Source: Humulus lupulus (Eukaryota; Streptophyta; Magnoliopsida; Rosales; Cannabaceae). From it: 64,000 nt of DNA. The stretch is taken from positions 92,537,868 through 92,601,867 of the forward strand of contig NC_084797.1 in the NCBI RefSeq assembly GCF_963169125.1. The letters are read 5' to 3'. Of this stretch, positions 37,008 through 49,279 are shown piece by piece; the stretch's first letter is position 1; the number at the start of each line of letters is the position of its first letter. Made by a program: the position numbers and the translations under genes. The notes beneath the pieces are model-generated. The model saw only the letters and a list, made by a program, of their open reading frames with translations. It did not search any database and was not told where the DNA came from.

Positions 37008-37019
37008 GGAGGGGATAGT
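37008..37019 (+). other. polypurine tract
   Basis: AGGAGGGGATAG directly before the 3' LTR start. The minus-strand element has GTAGGAGGGGATAGT in the same place (revcomp of 41408-41422). Confidence 0.85.
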
Positions 37020-39264
37020 TATAATGACCCAAAATCACTAATATGGCTTAAGGGCCTTGATTAGTGTGCCGGAGGGCATAACTGGTTTATGTGTGAATTT
37101 ATTAATTTCAATGCATGATTATATGATAAGCATGCTAGTATGGCTATATGAATGTAAATGTGATTATATGTTATATTTGAGAGAAGCACATTATTATGTG
37201 GTTAAATCTGCAGCATGCAACTCGAGGCGATCCTAGGGAGCTAGTTAGCGGGAAAGTCACAATGGAGCTTAATACCTGACTTGGGGCAAGTCAGCGGGTA
37301 TTTTGGGTATTAGTTGATTATTTGGGTTATCAGGTTATAGAAATAAATAATTGGAGATATATTTGAGGTTAGGATGCTTAGGCGGGAATATTGGGGAATT
37401 TTACCATTTTGCCCTCGGGGATGTTTATGGTACCCCGAGCCTTGGGATTGACGTAATTAATCAAGGTTAGACTAAGTAAAATAGAAACCAGTAGAACAAA
37501 AACCCAAACCGACTCTTTAATATTCCTTCTCTTCTCTTCTCTTCTATTTTCTCTCTCAAGGAAAGCTATTGAAACCTAAGTAGATTCAGCTGGAACTCTG
37601 AGATTGGAGCTGAATTTTTGAGGGATTAACTCAGTTCTAACTAAGGTTAACTCAACTAGGACTGAGGTAAGAACTGAATTACACTCTTGAGCACTATAAT
37701 TCTGTGTTTTGGCTGGGTTTTTAAAGTGTTTATGGTTTTGATGTTTAAGGACTGAATTGAAACTGGAAGCTTGGGTTTTAGCTCAGAAATTGTTAAGGAA
37801 GTGGTTCATCAAAGAAGGTAAGCTTCAATTCGTAGTTTAGAGTTTAAATTCTGAGTTTGCAGGACTGGTTTTTGAGTTCTTGAGCTACTGGGTTTCATAA
37901 ATCAAAATGGGATTTCAAGCTAGGTTTTTTGTTGGATTATGTTGCTATAATCATGTTAAAAGCCTTGTGATCAATGGGTTTTGGAATTAGGGTGCTTTGG
38001 GGTGGTTTTGGGCAAGGTTAGGATGTAAGGAATGGTGGATTTTCTGGGTATGAAGGGTTGGGCCGCGGCTCTGTTCTTGAGGGTCGCGGCCCTGCGAAGC
38101 AAGGAAGAGCCGAAGAGGCTCTGTAGTGGGGAAGCGCTGCGGGGCCACAGGGCATGGCCACGGTGCGTGTCTGTCTTCAGAGAGGCCTAGCGTCTGTTTC
38201 AGGGGCGGGCCGTGGCATGGGTTTTAGGGGCCGCGACCCTTAAGGGTATTTTTGATCTTTTGGAGGTTTTAAGCGCAGGAACCTAACCTAGGGTGCTCGG
38301 GATTGATTCCACCACCGTGTTTGGTGGAGTACAATGTCCCGGAAGCTAGAACTCCATCCTGAAATATTAACGCAATTATTAATGGCACTCCCTATCTTGG
38401 TTGTGACTAGGTATTAAGCTAGGGCTCGGGAAGCGGATCGTGCTCGAGAGGTATCGCTCATAATCAGTAAACTCGGGAATTAAAGGTAAAAAAATTGCAC
38501 CCGATTCTGGATTTATAATGGAACTAAGGGTTCCCTATTTTGTATGCTTTGTAAAGGATGGTATTATTCCATGTAAACAGTAAACCAACGGCCTAAGACT
38601 GGAAAAGTTTACACTAGCGCATAGGGCGCGGCTCGGCCACTAGCAGCTGAGGACAGCTTATATGCACTGAGCTCGGTTTAAGCTACGGTGTCGACCCTGA
38701 TTATTATGTGGTTTGTTTGTTATTATTGATTGGTGGATTGTTATGCTGTATAACTAAGTGATGATTTGTTGATTCTTTGGTTGAATCTTCATGCTTTATG
38801 ATTATTGGGTTATGTTAGGTGTATGCACATACTTAAAGGGTTATCCAAATGTTATTATTGCTTGTTATATAATATGATATGTTTTCTTGCTGGGCCTTGG
38901 CTCACGGGTGCTTCCTGGTGCAGGTAAAAGCAAGGGCAAGCTTGATTAGCCCTGATTTGGAGAGCTCTGAAAGAAGAATGTACATGATCACCTGCTCAGC
39001 CGCCACGGTTGAGGGGAGAAAGGGATAAGGAAACCATAAACTTATGTTTTGCCTTTAGAAAGGCTGGTGGATGTCTGTCCACTAGAAATTTTGTAAACAG
39101 ACTTTTAAATGCTATTTCTTTTGGGATCCCATGTGTAAATGTTTAATTATATGGAAAGTATCTTTTGAGACCAAAACCTTTTAACCCTAGCACATTATTG
39201 ACTTTACATTCACGTTTTTAACTGGTTGGCTTGGTTAGCGGCCTTGGCTATCCATGGCGTTACA
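37020..39264 (+). repeat. 3' LTR of the 29798-39264 element
   Basis: Starts TATAATGACCC (TG decayed to TA) and ends GGCGTTACA, 2245 bp. It aligns along its whole length with the 5' LTR. The GC-rich segment near 38060-38240 is longer than in the 5' LTR. Confidence 0.92.
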
Positions 39265-39720
39265 TGCACAGGGCAAGATGAGAGCAAGACACTGGTCTCG
39301 CGAGGCCTATGGCACGGTTAGTGCACGGGGCAAGATGAGGGCGAGACACTCGTCTCGCGAGGCCTATGGCGCGGCTAGTGCGCGGGTCACGATGAGTACG
39401 AGACACTCGTCTCGCGAGGCCCATGGTGCGGCTAGTGCGCGGGGCAAGATGAAGGCGAGACACTAGTCTCGCAAGGCCCATGGCGTGGCTAGTGCACGGG
39501 GCAAGATGAAGGTGAGACACTGGTCTAGCAAGGCCCATGCCACGGCTAGTGCGCGGGGCAAGATAAGGGCGAGACACTGGTCTCGTGATGCCCACGACGA
39601 GGCTAATGCGCGGGGCAAGATGAGGGCGAGAGAACGATCTCGCGAGGCCCACGTCGCAACTGGTCCGCGGGGCAAGGTAAGGGCGAGACAACGGTCTCGC
39701 GAGACGCCTGGGGCGCGCGA
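39265..39720. repeat. 57-bp minisatellite with hairpin units
   Basis: Eight units start at 39265, 39322, 39379, 39436, 39493, 39550, 39607 and 39664. About one and a half more lie left of the gypsy insertion (29683-29797). Most units contain GCGAGAC-ACTG-GTCTCGC, a 7-bp stem with a 4-base loop; the loop varies (ACTG, ACTC, ACTA, AACG) more than the stem. Because 57 is a multiple of three, both strands show long open frames (113 and 228 residues), which I take as artefacts. Confidence 0.92.
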
Positions 39721-39877
39721 GGCAGTTATGCAACATCAAGGGCGCACGCGAGACCCTCATGCGCCTGCGAGGCCACATGGGCGCGAGGCTCCATATGCGT
39801 CTGCAAGGCGCTGTATGCACCCATGAGGTGCCAGGCGACGAGTCTCGCGAGACGTCTGGGGCGCTCGTGGGTGTCCA

Positions 39878-40448
39878 AGGCGAAGTGGTCATTTGGAGCA
39901 AGGTTGATTTGGGCATCCTTCCCTTTATATCTAAGTCTTTAATCAACCTAGGGGCATTTTGGTCATTTCACCCAATTCCCGCTAATTCCTCGAATGTCTC
40001 TAATATTTACCGCTTACTTCCCGACACCTAACTAATCACCAATTATATTCCTCAATATCAAGATAAACTCCAATATATTCTCTAAATTACCAGAAATACC
40101 CCCAGGCTCGTCCCGAGCCGGGTATAAATCCCCGCTGTGACTTTTTCGCTAAACTGCTCACTAGGATCTCCTCGAGTCACAAATTACAAATATATCCACA
40201 TAATAATTTGGTCTCGACAATTTATCACAAATATATACAGTTATGCCCTCAATAGGCAAAAATTACGATTATGCCCTTCTAACCTAATCAGGGCCTACAT
40301 GCATCCTAATACACATAGTCATGCATCACAGACATTCAAGTAATTATATAACATGCGTTTAGTCATTAAATCACATATAATCCAATTATGCCCTCCTGGC
40401 ACACTAATCAAGGCCCTTAAGCCTTATTAGTAAATTTGGGTCATTACA
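39878..40448 (-). repeat. gypsy LTR 5' fragment
   Basis: On the minus strand it starts TGTAATGACCCAAATTTAC at 40448 with GGCTTAAGGGCCTTGATTAG, as in the other gypsy LTRs. It runs left through GGAGATCCTAGTGAGC to about 39890, where the GC-rich LTR meets it. It interrupts the 3' LTR of the next element after GATAT (revcomp of 40449-40453). Confidence 0.75.
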
Positions 40449-41407
40449 ATATCTCATCCAAAACAACCTAATAACTCCCAAAACCTAGCTAAGAACCTCA
40501 CCAAACAAAGAAATCAAAACTGAGCTTGAAGCTCAAGAACACCAACTGAAAACCAGAAAATCTAGAATAATCAAGGGCTAGAAATCATTACCTCAAACAG
40601 AGATTCGACCCTAGGCTGCCCCCAATACCACTCCAAGTATCACCACTCAAAGTCCCAAGCTCAAGTTCTTCACAGCTTCATCGCAAACCCAAATTCAGAG
40701 ATTAAAATCAAAAACTACCAAGAACAAATGAATACCTAAAACCAGAACATGAACTTCTTACCTTCTTCCCAAATTTCAAAATTTCTAAGTGTGGATGGCT
40801 GCAAATTCTTCTTCAAATTGATCTCACTCTTTACCTCCTTCTTCAAATGCTTTGTTTCTCTCTTCTTCAAAACTGAATCAAAAGTGTTTATGGAAGTCTT
40901 GAGAAGTTTGAACGTATAAATTAACCTCAGCTGTGGATTATCTCATTTAAAGACTAAATGACCTTTCTACCCCTCCTTCAAAACATTTCCTTCCTAAACC
41001 TCAAGGGCAACCTAGTCCTTTTCACTTTTCACAAAAATACCACTTTTCCTTTCTTATTTCACTAATACCACTAACACTAAGGCTACTAATGGTGACCACC
41101 TCAACTAAATATCACTTACCACAATCATGACTCTCAACTGATGCCGCGGAACAGGATCTCCTCATGTTGGAAACCCCGCACATAACTCAAAATCATACCC
41201 TCAACGGGTTCAAATTACAAATATGCCCTTCTAAACTAATCAGGGCCCACATGCTTATTTAATACTCAGAAACATGCATTTAATCAATTATTCACATATA
41301 ATTAAATAATCATGCATTTTAACATTAAATCATAGATAAACCAATTATGCCCTCCCAACAGGCTAATCAAGGCCCTTAAGCCTTAATAGTGATTTTGGGT
41401 CATTACA
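40449..41407 (-). repeat. 3' LTR, first 959 bp only
   Basis: Starts TGTAATGACCC at 41407 and aligns with 50380-49405 of the 5' LTR. It breaks off at 40449, where another gypsy LTR begins. The remaining roughly 1.3 kb is not found nearby. Confidence 0.85.
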
Positions 41408-41422
41408 ACTATCCCCTCCTAC

Positions 41423-42830
41423 TTAGAATTCCGTCCTCGAAATTATACCTGAATAACTTAGGATACTAATCCCACATTGCTAACTCAAGCTCCCAGGTTG
41501 CTTCCTCGACCCTACTATTCCTCCATGACACTTTAACTAGAGGAATCGTTTTGTTCTGTAGAACCTTATCTTTCCTGTCTAAGACCTGAACCGGTCACTC
41601 CTCATAAGACAAATCTGTCTCCAACTCCAAGTCTTCATACCTCAACACATTCGTTGTATCTGAGACGTACTTCTGAAGATAGAAACAAGGAATTCGTCAT
41701 GAACTCCCGATAACGACGGTGGGAAGGATAACCTGTAAGCCACCTATACGATCCTTTCCAGCATCTCAAAAGGTCCAATGAATCTTGGGCTCAACTTGCC
41801 CTTATTCCCAAACCTTCTCACCCCTCGCAGTGGTGAAACTCACACAAACACATGGTCCATAACCTAAAACTCCACATCCATATGCTTAGGATCAGTGTAG
41901 CTTTTCTGTCTGCTCTGAGAAGCAAGCATTCGAGCTCGAATCTTCTCGATAGCCTCATTAGTCTTCTGAACCATGTCCGGTCCCAAATACTTCCTCTCAC
42001 CCATCTCATCCCAATGAATGGGCGATCTACATCTCCTACCATATAACATCTCATATGGAGCGACTCCAATCGTTGATTGATAATTGTTGTTGTATGAAAA
42101 CTCAATCAACGGGAGATACTTACTCCAAGATCCCTCAAAGTCAATCACACATGCTCTGAGCATATCCTTCAATACCTGAATCGTCCTCTCAAACTGTCCA
42201 TCAGTCTGAGGATGAAAGGCTGTGCTGAACTTCAACTGAGTCCCCATAGCCTTCTGCAAACTTTGAGGTAAAGATAGGTTCTCGGTTTGACACTATAGAC
42301 TTAGGAACCCCGTGGAGGCATACATTCTCCCTCACATACAACTCTGCATACTGGTCCACAGTATAAGTCATCCTCACAGGTTGAAAGTAAGGTGACTCGG
42401 AGTATCTATCTACTATCACCCATACCGAGTCATGAAGCCCCAATGTCCTGGGTCAACCTGCCACAAAGTCCATCATGATATCCTCCCATTTCCACTCGAG
42501 AATACCCAAAGGCTGAAGCAATCCCACTGGTCGCTGGTGCTCAGCTTTCACCTGCTGACAGGTCAAACACCTGGACACGTACTCCACCACATCCTTCTTC
42601 ATCCCAGGCCACCAATACAACGTCCGTAGATCCTGATACATTTTTGTGGTGCCTGGATGAAGTGAGTACGTCGTAGTATGCGATTCATCTAATATCTCTC
42701 GTCTAATCCCCACATCATTCGAAACACAATTCTGATCCTGATACCATAGCAAACCAACCTCAGAAATGGAATATTCCTTAGCGGCTCCCACTAAGATATT
42801 CCCTCTAACTTCCTGTAAATGTGCATCAAC
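41423..42830 (-). pseudogene. integrase, broken
   Basis: Minus-strand pieces: 42453-42791 zinc-binding part and core start (DESHTTTYSLH, CLTCQQVK, MMDFVAG); 42201-42443 core middle ([21 protein letters not shown]); 41864-42259 core end to C-terminal region (FHPQTDGQFERTIQ, with Ser to Phe before the catalytic Glu region, and EMLYGRRCRSPIHW). They lie in two frames; the junction near 42240 is a frameshift. The chromodomain-like end continues with stops to about 41460. Confidence 0.88.
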
Positions 42831-42859
42831 TAACCGACCTTCCTACATCTGCTCAAGTA

Positions 42860-44107
42860 CGGTCAACTACAAAGTAATGTTGGCCAACTGGCCCACCACC
42901 AACTCTATCGTCGCTCTGGACATCTCATCAGCCAACTCCCTCGATATCTGAGTAGAACTAAATAACTGCCCCGGGCCTCTCCGACTCAATGCATCCACCA
43001 CTACATTGGCTTTCCTTAGGTGGTAAAGAATATCACAGTCATAGTCCCTTATCAAGTCTAGCCACCACCTCTGTCTCATGTTCAAGTCCTTCTGGGTGGA
43101 GAAGTACTTCAAACTCTTGTGATCAATGTATATCTCGTACTTCTCTCCATACAGATAATGTCGCCACACCTTCAATGCGAATACCACCACTGCCAATTCC
43201 AGATCATGGGTAGGGTATCGCTCCTTATACTCCTTCTGTTGTCGTGATGCATAAGCTATAACCTTTTCATTCTGCATCAACACACAGCCCAAATCCATCC
43301 TCAACGCATCACAATAAACCACAAACTTTCCTTCCTCCGAAGGAAGACTCAACCCAGGTGTAGTAATCCTCAAAAACCCTTCCATGAACCGCCTGTAGTA
43401 ACCTGCTAACCCGAGGAAGCTTCTAACCTCTAAGGCATTCATTGGCCTCGGCCAATCTCTAACTGCCTTCACTTTAGATGGAACAACCTTAATCCCATCC
43501 TCACCAACAATATGTCTAAGGAATGTCATTTCTGGTAGCCAAAACTCATATTTCTTCAATTCGGCGTTCAACTGATGCTCTCTTAATCTCTGCAAAACGT
43601 ACCAAATATGTTGCTCGTGCTCTGCCTCTGAACTGGAGTACACTAAGATGTCATCGATGAAGAAAATCACAAACTGATCCAAGAAGTCCTTAAACACTCT
43701 ATTCATCAAGTCCATGAATGTTAATGGGGCATTGGTCAAACCAAACGACATGACCAGAAAGTCATAGTGCCTATACCTCGTTGGAAAGCAGTCTTCGATA
43801 TATCCTCGTCCTTGATTCTTAGCTGATGGTAACCAGATCGAAGATCAATCTTCGAGAACACCGTCTTTCCCTGCAGTTGGTCAAACAAGTCATCGATCCT
43901 TGGTAGAGGGTACCCATTCTTGATGGTCAACTTGTTCAACTCCCTGTAGTCTATACACATCCTCAGAGTCCCGTTCATCTTCTTTACAAACAAAATTGGA
44001 GCACCCCAAGGCAAGAAACTAGGTCTGATGAACCCCAAATCTAGAAGCTCCTGTAATTGTATCTTCAATTCTTTCAGTTCTGCCAATACCATTCTATATG
44101 GTGCCCT
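42860..44107 (-). pseudogene. reverse transcriptase and RNase H, broken
   Basis: 43736-44092 holds the RT fingers ([34 protein letters not shown]). 42867-43751, 294 residues in another frame, holds the palm with FIDDILVY, thumb and RNase H ([37 protein letters not shown]). The frameshift lies near 43775. A small deletion removes the region between GFLRITTP and [11 protein letters not shown]. The RNase H tail DALSRR is intact. Confidence 0.9.
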
Positions 44108-44754
44108 TCACACTGGCTCTGTCTCCGGAGCTAACTCAATAACAAACTGAATCTCCCTGTGCAGTGGAAGCCCTGACAAATCCTTAGGGAACACATCCAA
44201 GAACTCACAAACTAATCTGGTCTCTTCCGGCCCTGTTGGCCACACTCTAGTAGTATCCACCACACTAGCTAGGAAACATATACATCCTCCCTGTAATAGG
44301 TCCCTAGCTCTCAGCGTTGATATCATGGGTATGCGGGGTCCACATACCGCACCCACGAAGACGAAGGGATCCTCTCCCTCAGGCTCAAAGGTCACCATCT
44401 TCTTTCTGCAATTGATGGTAGTCCCATATCTAACCAACCAGTCCATCCCTAAAATCATATCAAAGTCTTCCATACCTAACCCAATCAAGTCTATTGACAA
44501 CTCCCTACAACCAACACTGGCAATGCTCTAATCCATATCCTAGATATCACTAACTTCTCGGTTGGTAGTATAGTCACAAACCCCGCAGTATAGTACTCAC
44601 TAGGTCTACACAGTCTATCAATCACCTTACTAGAAACAAATGAATGTGTAGCACCAGAGTCAATCAATACAGTAAAAGGAGAGCCATCGATAGAAAGCTG
44701 ACCTGTCACCACCGAGGGACTAGCCTCGGCCTCTGCCTGCATCAAGGTGAACAC
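44108..44754 (-). pseudogene. aspartic protease, broken
   Basis: 44491-44754 carries the active site DSGATHSFVS with intact residues. 44108-44500, in another frame, carries FDMILGMDWLVRYG and the linker to RT ending in the ELAPETEPV region. One frameshift near 44515 separates them. Confidence 0.88.
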
Positions 44755-45800
44755 TCAAGTAGGAGTCAAAATGTTCACCTTCCTTGCTTCCCCTTTCTTT
44801 ACTGTTGGGCAGTCCTTCTTGAGGTGTCCCACCACCTCTCACACATAATAGGCCTTGGCCCGGCATTCGCCGGGATGGCGTCTTCTGCATCTCGTACACT
44901 CTGGGTAGCTCCTCCACATGTCACCGCCTCCATGACGGCCACCCTGAACACCCCGACCCCTCCTATCAGGACCAACAGCGGCCGAGGTATCAGGGGTCTT
45001 CCTCTTCAGATCACTGGGGCATCCGCTTCTACCATATCCTGGATATGGAGGCACCGCCCTATGAACCTCCCGCCTCACAGTGTTCTCCCTCCAAATCTTA
45101 TTTACTGCCTCCTCAGCGGTGAGAGCCTTCTCAATAGCTTAGGCATAAGTCGTCCCCCCAGGTGTTGTTGTAATTCTCACATCTCGGCTATCATACCATT
45201 AAGTCCTCTGATAAATCTATCCTGCCCAACTGCATCAGTAGGCACAAGGTCTGGTGCGAACTTCACAAGTCTATCGAACTTCAGGACATACTCTGTAACG
45301 GTCATGTTGCCCTGTATCAATCCCACAAATTCATTCACCTTTGCTGCCCTGACGGCAACGTTGTAATACTTCTAACTAAACAAATCCTTAAATCCATCCC
45401 AACCAAGAGTAATAACATCTCTAGTCTATGATGCCACTTCCCACCAAATGCGGGCATCCTCTCTCAACATATATATGGCACAGCCCACCCGGTCAATTTC
45501 TTCTACCCTCATGAAATCTAGGACAACAGTAATCATACTCATCCAATGTTCGGCCTTTAGTGGATCTGGTCCGCCCTCAAAAGTTGGAGGATGCTGTCTC
45601 CTTAACCTCTCATACAATGGCTCCCACCTATTCCCAACTTCCAATGGCTGAACAACTCGTGCCACTGCAGGTGGCACAATAGATGCAGCACTCCCTGACG
45701 AAGCCTGCTATCTCAGAAGACAGATATGCTTTTCTTCGCTTTGAAGTTGAGCTTGTATGTTTGCCATAATCTGTTGCCAGTTCTCAGGGACTGGCAGAGG
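44755..45800 (-). pseudogene. gag, broken
   Basis: 45426-45677 shows the capsid start (WEPLYERLRRQHPPTFEGGPDPLKAEHWM) that the 29798-39264 element has lost, ending at a stop after REDARIWWEVAS. The capsid continues at 45100-45420 with a stop and shifts. The zinc-knuckle region lies near 44830-44880 (CRRRHPGECRAKA). The start region near 45780-45850 matches the RLANTRSG gag start on the minus strand with changes. Confidence 0.85.
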
Positions 45801-46246
45801 GTTCTGGCCCTGGTCATCATCTCTAGCCTCGAACCCAGTGTCGGCTAGTCGTATAGATCACCTTGGAAACGTAGCTATCCAAGTTAATCTGCAATCAACG
45901 ACTCGGCGGTCACACTATGATGACAGGGTAACAATCTTTCCATGAATCACCATTGGAACAGAATCAATCACAAGCAATCAAGATATAACAGTTTATCCAA
46001 ATATTCTTCCACATGCAACAACAATGCTAATAAGCACACCTCACTATCATCACACAGCTGTCAAGGGCCAGGCCTTATCAATATCTCATGCTCCCTATTA
46101 ATCAAACAAATAATAGCATTCATATTTCTTTCCAAACACTTAAACATATAAACACGAATGTAAAGTTACCAAACATTGAGTCGAGCTTGTCTTTAGTGGC
46201 GAATGTACATGTCCAGCCAATCTTCAGGAACCCTTAAACCTAGGAC

Positions 46247-46258
46247 GCTTTGATACCA
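46247..46258 (-). other. primer binding site, initiator tRNA-Met type
   Basis: On the minus strand TGGTATCAAAGC, three bases inside the 5' LTR end at 46262. It shares the one-base difference from the usual Met site with the 29798-39264 element. Confidence 0.9.
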
Positions 46259-46588
46259 AGTTGTAACGCCCTGGCTAACCAAGACCGTTACACTATGTGT
46301 TTATAAAGGTGCAAGACTTGCTAATCAAGTCGTTTAGTTAAAAATGTGACACTAGAACCATAATCGAATTAGGTTTAAAAGATTTTGGTCATAAATATAT
46401 AAATTTCATTTAAATAAACGGTTGATACATGGGATCCCAAAAAAAACAGTGTTTAAAGGACAGTTTACAAAATTTTAAAAGTTATGCACAATCACAAGCC
46501 ACTTTAATTGAAAATAGGAATTTTAAGTTCTCTTGTCCCTATACCATCCCTCGACCGTGGCGGCCGAGCAGCTGACTATGTACATTCG

Positions 46589-48418
46589 TGTTAGGAAAAC
46601 TTATACAGGATCTTTATTTATTTTCATGTAGATCTAATATTAAACAAATTAATATGAGATAACCTAGAACATGTTTCTAAAATTGAATTCAAAGAGAAAC
46701 AAAGACAATAATACTTACAGTATACGCAGCGGAATGAAAGAGTCCTTCCATCAGTTTCTCTATCTCTTGTATCCTCTCTATCGCAGAGTATTATCAAGAA
46801 ACTGAACCGATCTTCTATTTTCTTCACAGCCCTCCAATGTATCCTTAGAATCACCTAGACTAGTGTGGGAAATTCTCAACACATGAGATAGATATAGAGA
46901 GAAGAAGATAAAATAACAAAGAGGCTTAGAAAAGGACTTGTGTTTAGAGAAAATCTAAAACTATCAGAAAATCTGACTTGTGACTTATCAAACTTATGTT
47001 TTGACTTCTCTCTAAGCACTCCTTTTATAGACTCAATTAGGGCATTTAATTTAATTAAAAAATCAATAAAATAATAGCCATTTTAAGGCCCTAGGTCGAA
47101 ATTATCATGGGCTTTAGGCCCGTGAAATTTCTCATTTGATTATAAGCCCATTGGACTTCAAATCAAGGCTTGTATTATTTTCTATTGATTTAATTAATTA
47201 AATAATCATTTATATCCTTTATCAAAATAATTATTTATAATTTGAACCTTGATTTAAAATTATTTATTAATTTAGATACCAATTTATTTTAATTAATAAA
47301 TCTGCCATAATTTCTCTTTTCTTCTCAAAAATACATAACTTTGTGAAACTATCCAAAATTGACCTGGTCAACTTTGATAATTAAATCAATTAATTGAGAC
47401 TATCTAGATGATTTTATCCAAGGTATAGTGGGGACCATGGGCCTATGAAATCAAGCTCCAATAAGTTATCATAAATCTAACAAATAAATTTACAAACTTA
47501 TTAATTCCCCGTGACTCCACTATAGACTCGGAATTGCACTCTTGAATTCATAGAACGCTCTACCACAAATATAGATATGCTATTAATTATCCATTGTTAC
47601 TCAATCCTCTGTAGATGGTCTACAATGAGATAGGACTAAAATACCGTTTTACCCCTCATTGTATTTTATCCTTAAAACACTTAGTTCCTTGTAAATGATA
47701 TTTCAGTAAACTAATTTAATTACTGAAATGAGATCTCTATCATTTAACACCTTGAACCAAACTAAAAGGAAACCATCGTTTCACTTCTTCATCGTAAGCT
47801 ATAAATGTTCATATCTATGATTAACACTCCCACTCAATTATACTACCGAGTTCCCAAGATGTAAGTATGGGCTGGTCCGTAGGGTAAGCTGGTAACGAAC
47901 AAATCAAAGAACTCAACTAATACAATTAGTTAGAATACCAACCACTCAGAATTGAGAATGAATTGACCTATGGTCAACTATATGATATGTCTAGAATAGA
48001 TAATAATGGTATGTTTACTTATCTTATCAACTGTCAATATCGGTCCTGTCCGATGTAACAAATACATCCGATCTTATCTACTTTGCTAATGTTCTGGAAA
48101 GAACATAACACTGTAATGTGTAAGTAGATCATATCGTAGATTAGTAAGTCAGTGTAAATCCTGTGCACGGACTAATCTTAGGACTAACTTATTTTGAACA
48201 TATAATCATATTTATATTCCACTGTGATTATGTCACTATAAATAAGATTAGCTATATGCTCGGGATTTAATAGAAGTTTATATTAAACTAATAATCATGA
48301 AAATAAAACATGTGAGCAAAGTGATTGACCAAGTCAAAAAATTATTTCTATTCTTTTATTGATAATTAAATGAGATTACAAAGAATTTGGGTTTTAATTA
48401 GGGCACAAAACCCCAACA
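46589..48418 (-). mobile_element. copia solo LTR nested in the gypsy 5' LTR
   Basis: On the minus strand it starts TGTTGGGGTTTTGTGCCC at 48418 and ends CTAACA at 46589, 1830 bp. The flanks ATTCG (46584-46588) and ATTCC (48419-48423) match in four of five bases, and host LTR sequence (TGTACATTC then GAGCTCTCC) is continuous across it. It is a close relative of 16573-18908 without that copy's duplication. Confidence 0.92.
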
Positions 48419-49260
48419 ATTCCGCCCCCAGAGCTCTCCAACTCAGGATTGGTCCACCTTGCCCTTGCCTTTACCTAAACCACGTAGCACCCATGAGCCA
48501 AGGCCCAGCCAGAAAACCATAATGCAGAGCATGGACAATACAAACAATCAAATAATCCATAAAACTGCTAACCAGGTATTTAGCATGCCATAACAATCAT
48601 CTAATCCGAGAGGTCAATCAATTATTCATAAGCCATTCAACTATGTATTAAACAAACTATAAACAATAGACAACAATGATAACATATCACTATTCATCAT
48701 ACAATACTTATGGTCGACCCCTTAGGCCACACTCTCTATTTAACCTATTGTCTCCGGCTCACTTAGGCCGAGCTTAGTGATTATTTAGCTGTCCTTAGCT
48801 ACCAATGGCCGAGTCGCGTCCTATGCCCAAATATCAATCCTGGAACTCTTAGGCCGTTTATTTCATGCTCACATGGCATATCACAATCACACAACATATA
48901 CATTCAAATACAGGGAATCTCAATCCCACACAGTCACATAAGGGTGAAATTTTCTTACCTTTTACACTTGCAATAGATTCAAGAGTCGGCCCCTCGAGTA
49001 CGATCATGTCCCAAAAACCAAGCGGTCACCTAGTCAGAAATCGTAAATAGAACCCTCATTAAAATTCGATTGTGTAAACCAACTTCGGGACCAATCCCAA
49101 GCTCTCGGGAAGCCCAATTCCACCAAACGAGGCGGTGGAATCGGCCCCCCGAGCTCCTGGACAACAACCCTACAAAGTACCCAAAAATCAGGTTCTAAAA
49201 GCTGACTAGTGCTACAATGCTACTAAATGGGTGCTACAGCGCAAGAGTCAAAGACTTAAG

Positions 49261-49279
49261 CCCCCCCCCCCCCCCCCCC
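49261..49279 (+). repeat. run of 19 C
   Basis: A pure C run in the gypsy LTR, G-rich on the element's own strand. The length may be unreliable, since such runs are hard to sequence. Confidence 0.9.

Larger units (their letters stand above)
29798..39264 (+). mobile_element. full-length Ty3/gypsy chromovirus, inactive
   Basis: Complete structure: 5' LTR, Met primer site, gag, protease, RT, RNase H, integrase, polypurine tract and 3' LTR, 9467 bp. It sits in the 57-bp minisatellite of the GC-rich LTR. The flanking 5-mers TGTGC (29793-29797) and TGCAC (39265-39269) differ by two transitions, exactly what CpG decay of TGCGC, the unit's own start, would give. The two LTRs differ by many substitutions and several indels. 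The coding part holds many stops. It is an old insertion. Confidence 0.93.
28975..39877 (+). mobile_element. GC-rich minisatellite LTR family, copy 3, split by a gypsy element
   Basis: Starts TGTTGATGGTGAGAACTC and carries the family's TTTTATAGTGGGCTCTAATGG block near 29173. The GC-rich second half is a 57-bp minisatellite, interrupted by a complete gypsy element at 29798-39264 and continuing at 39265. The right end is placed near 39877 because GGTGTCCA there resembles the family end; no TSD partner for GTGAT (28970-28974) was found, so this limit is uncertain. No coding sequence of its own. Confidence 0.75.

Noticed and set aside
39265..39720. CRISPR-like array
   Set aside because: Units are contiguous 57-bp repeats without unique spacers, in a plant retrotransposon LTR.
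39260..39946. 228-residue minus-strand frame and overlapping plus-strand frames
   Set aside because: They are by-products of a 57-bp repeat, a multiple of three, rich in GC and poor in stops.
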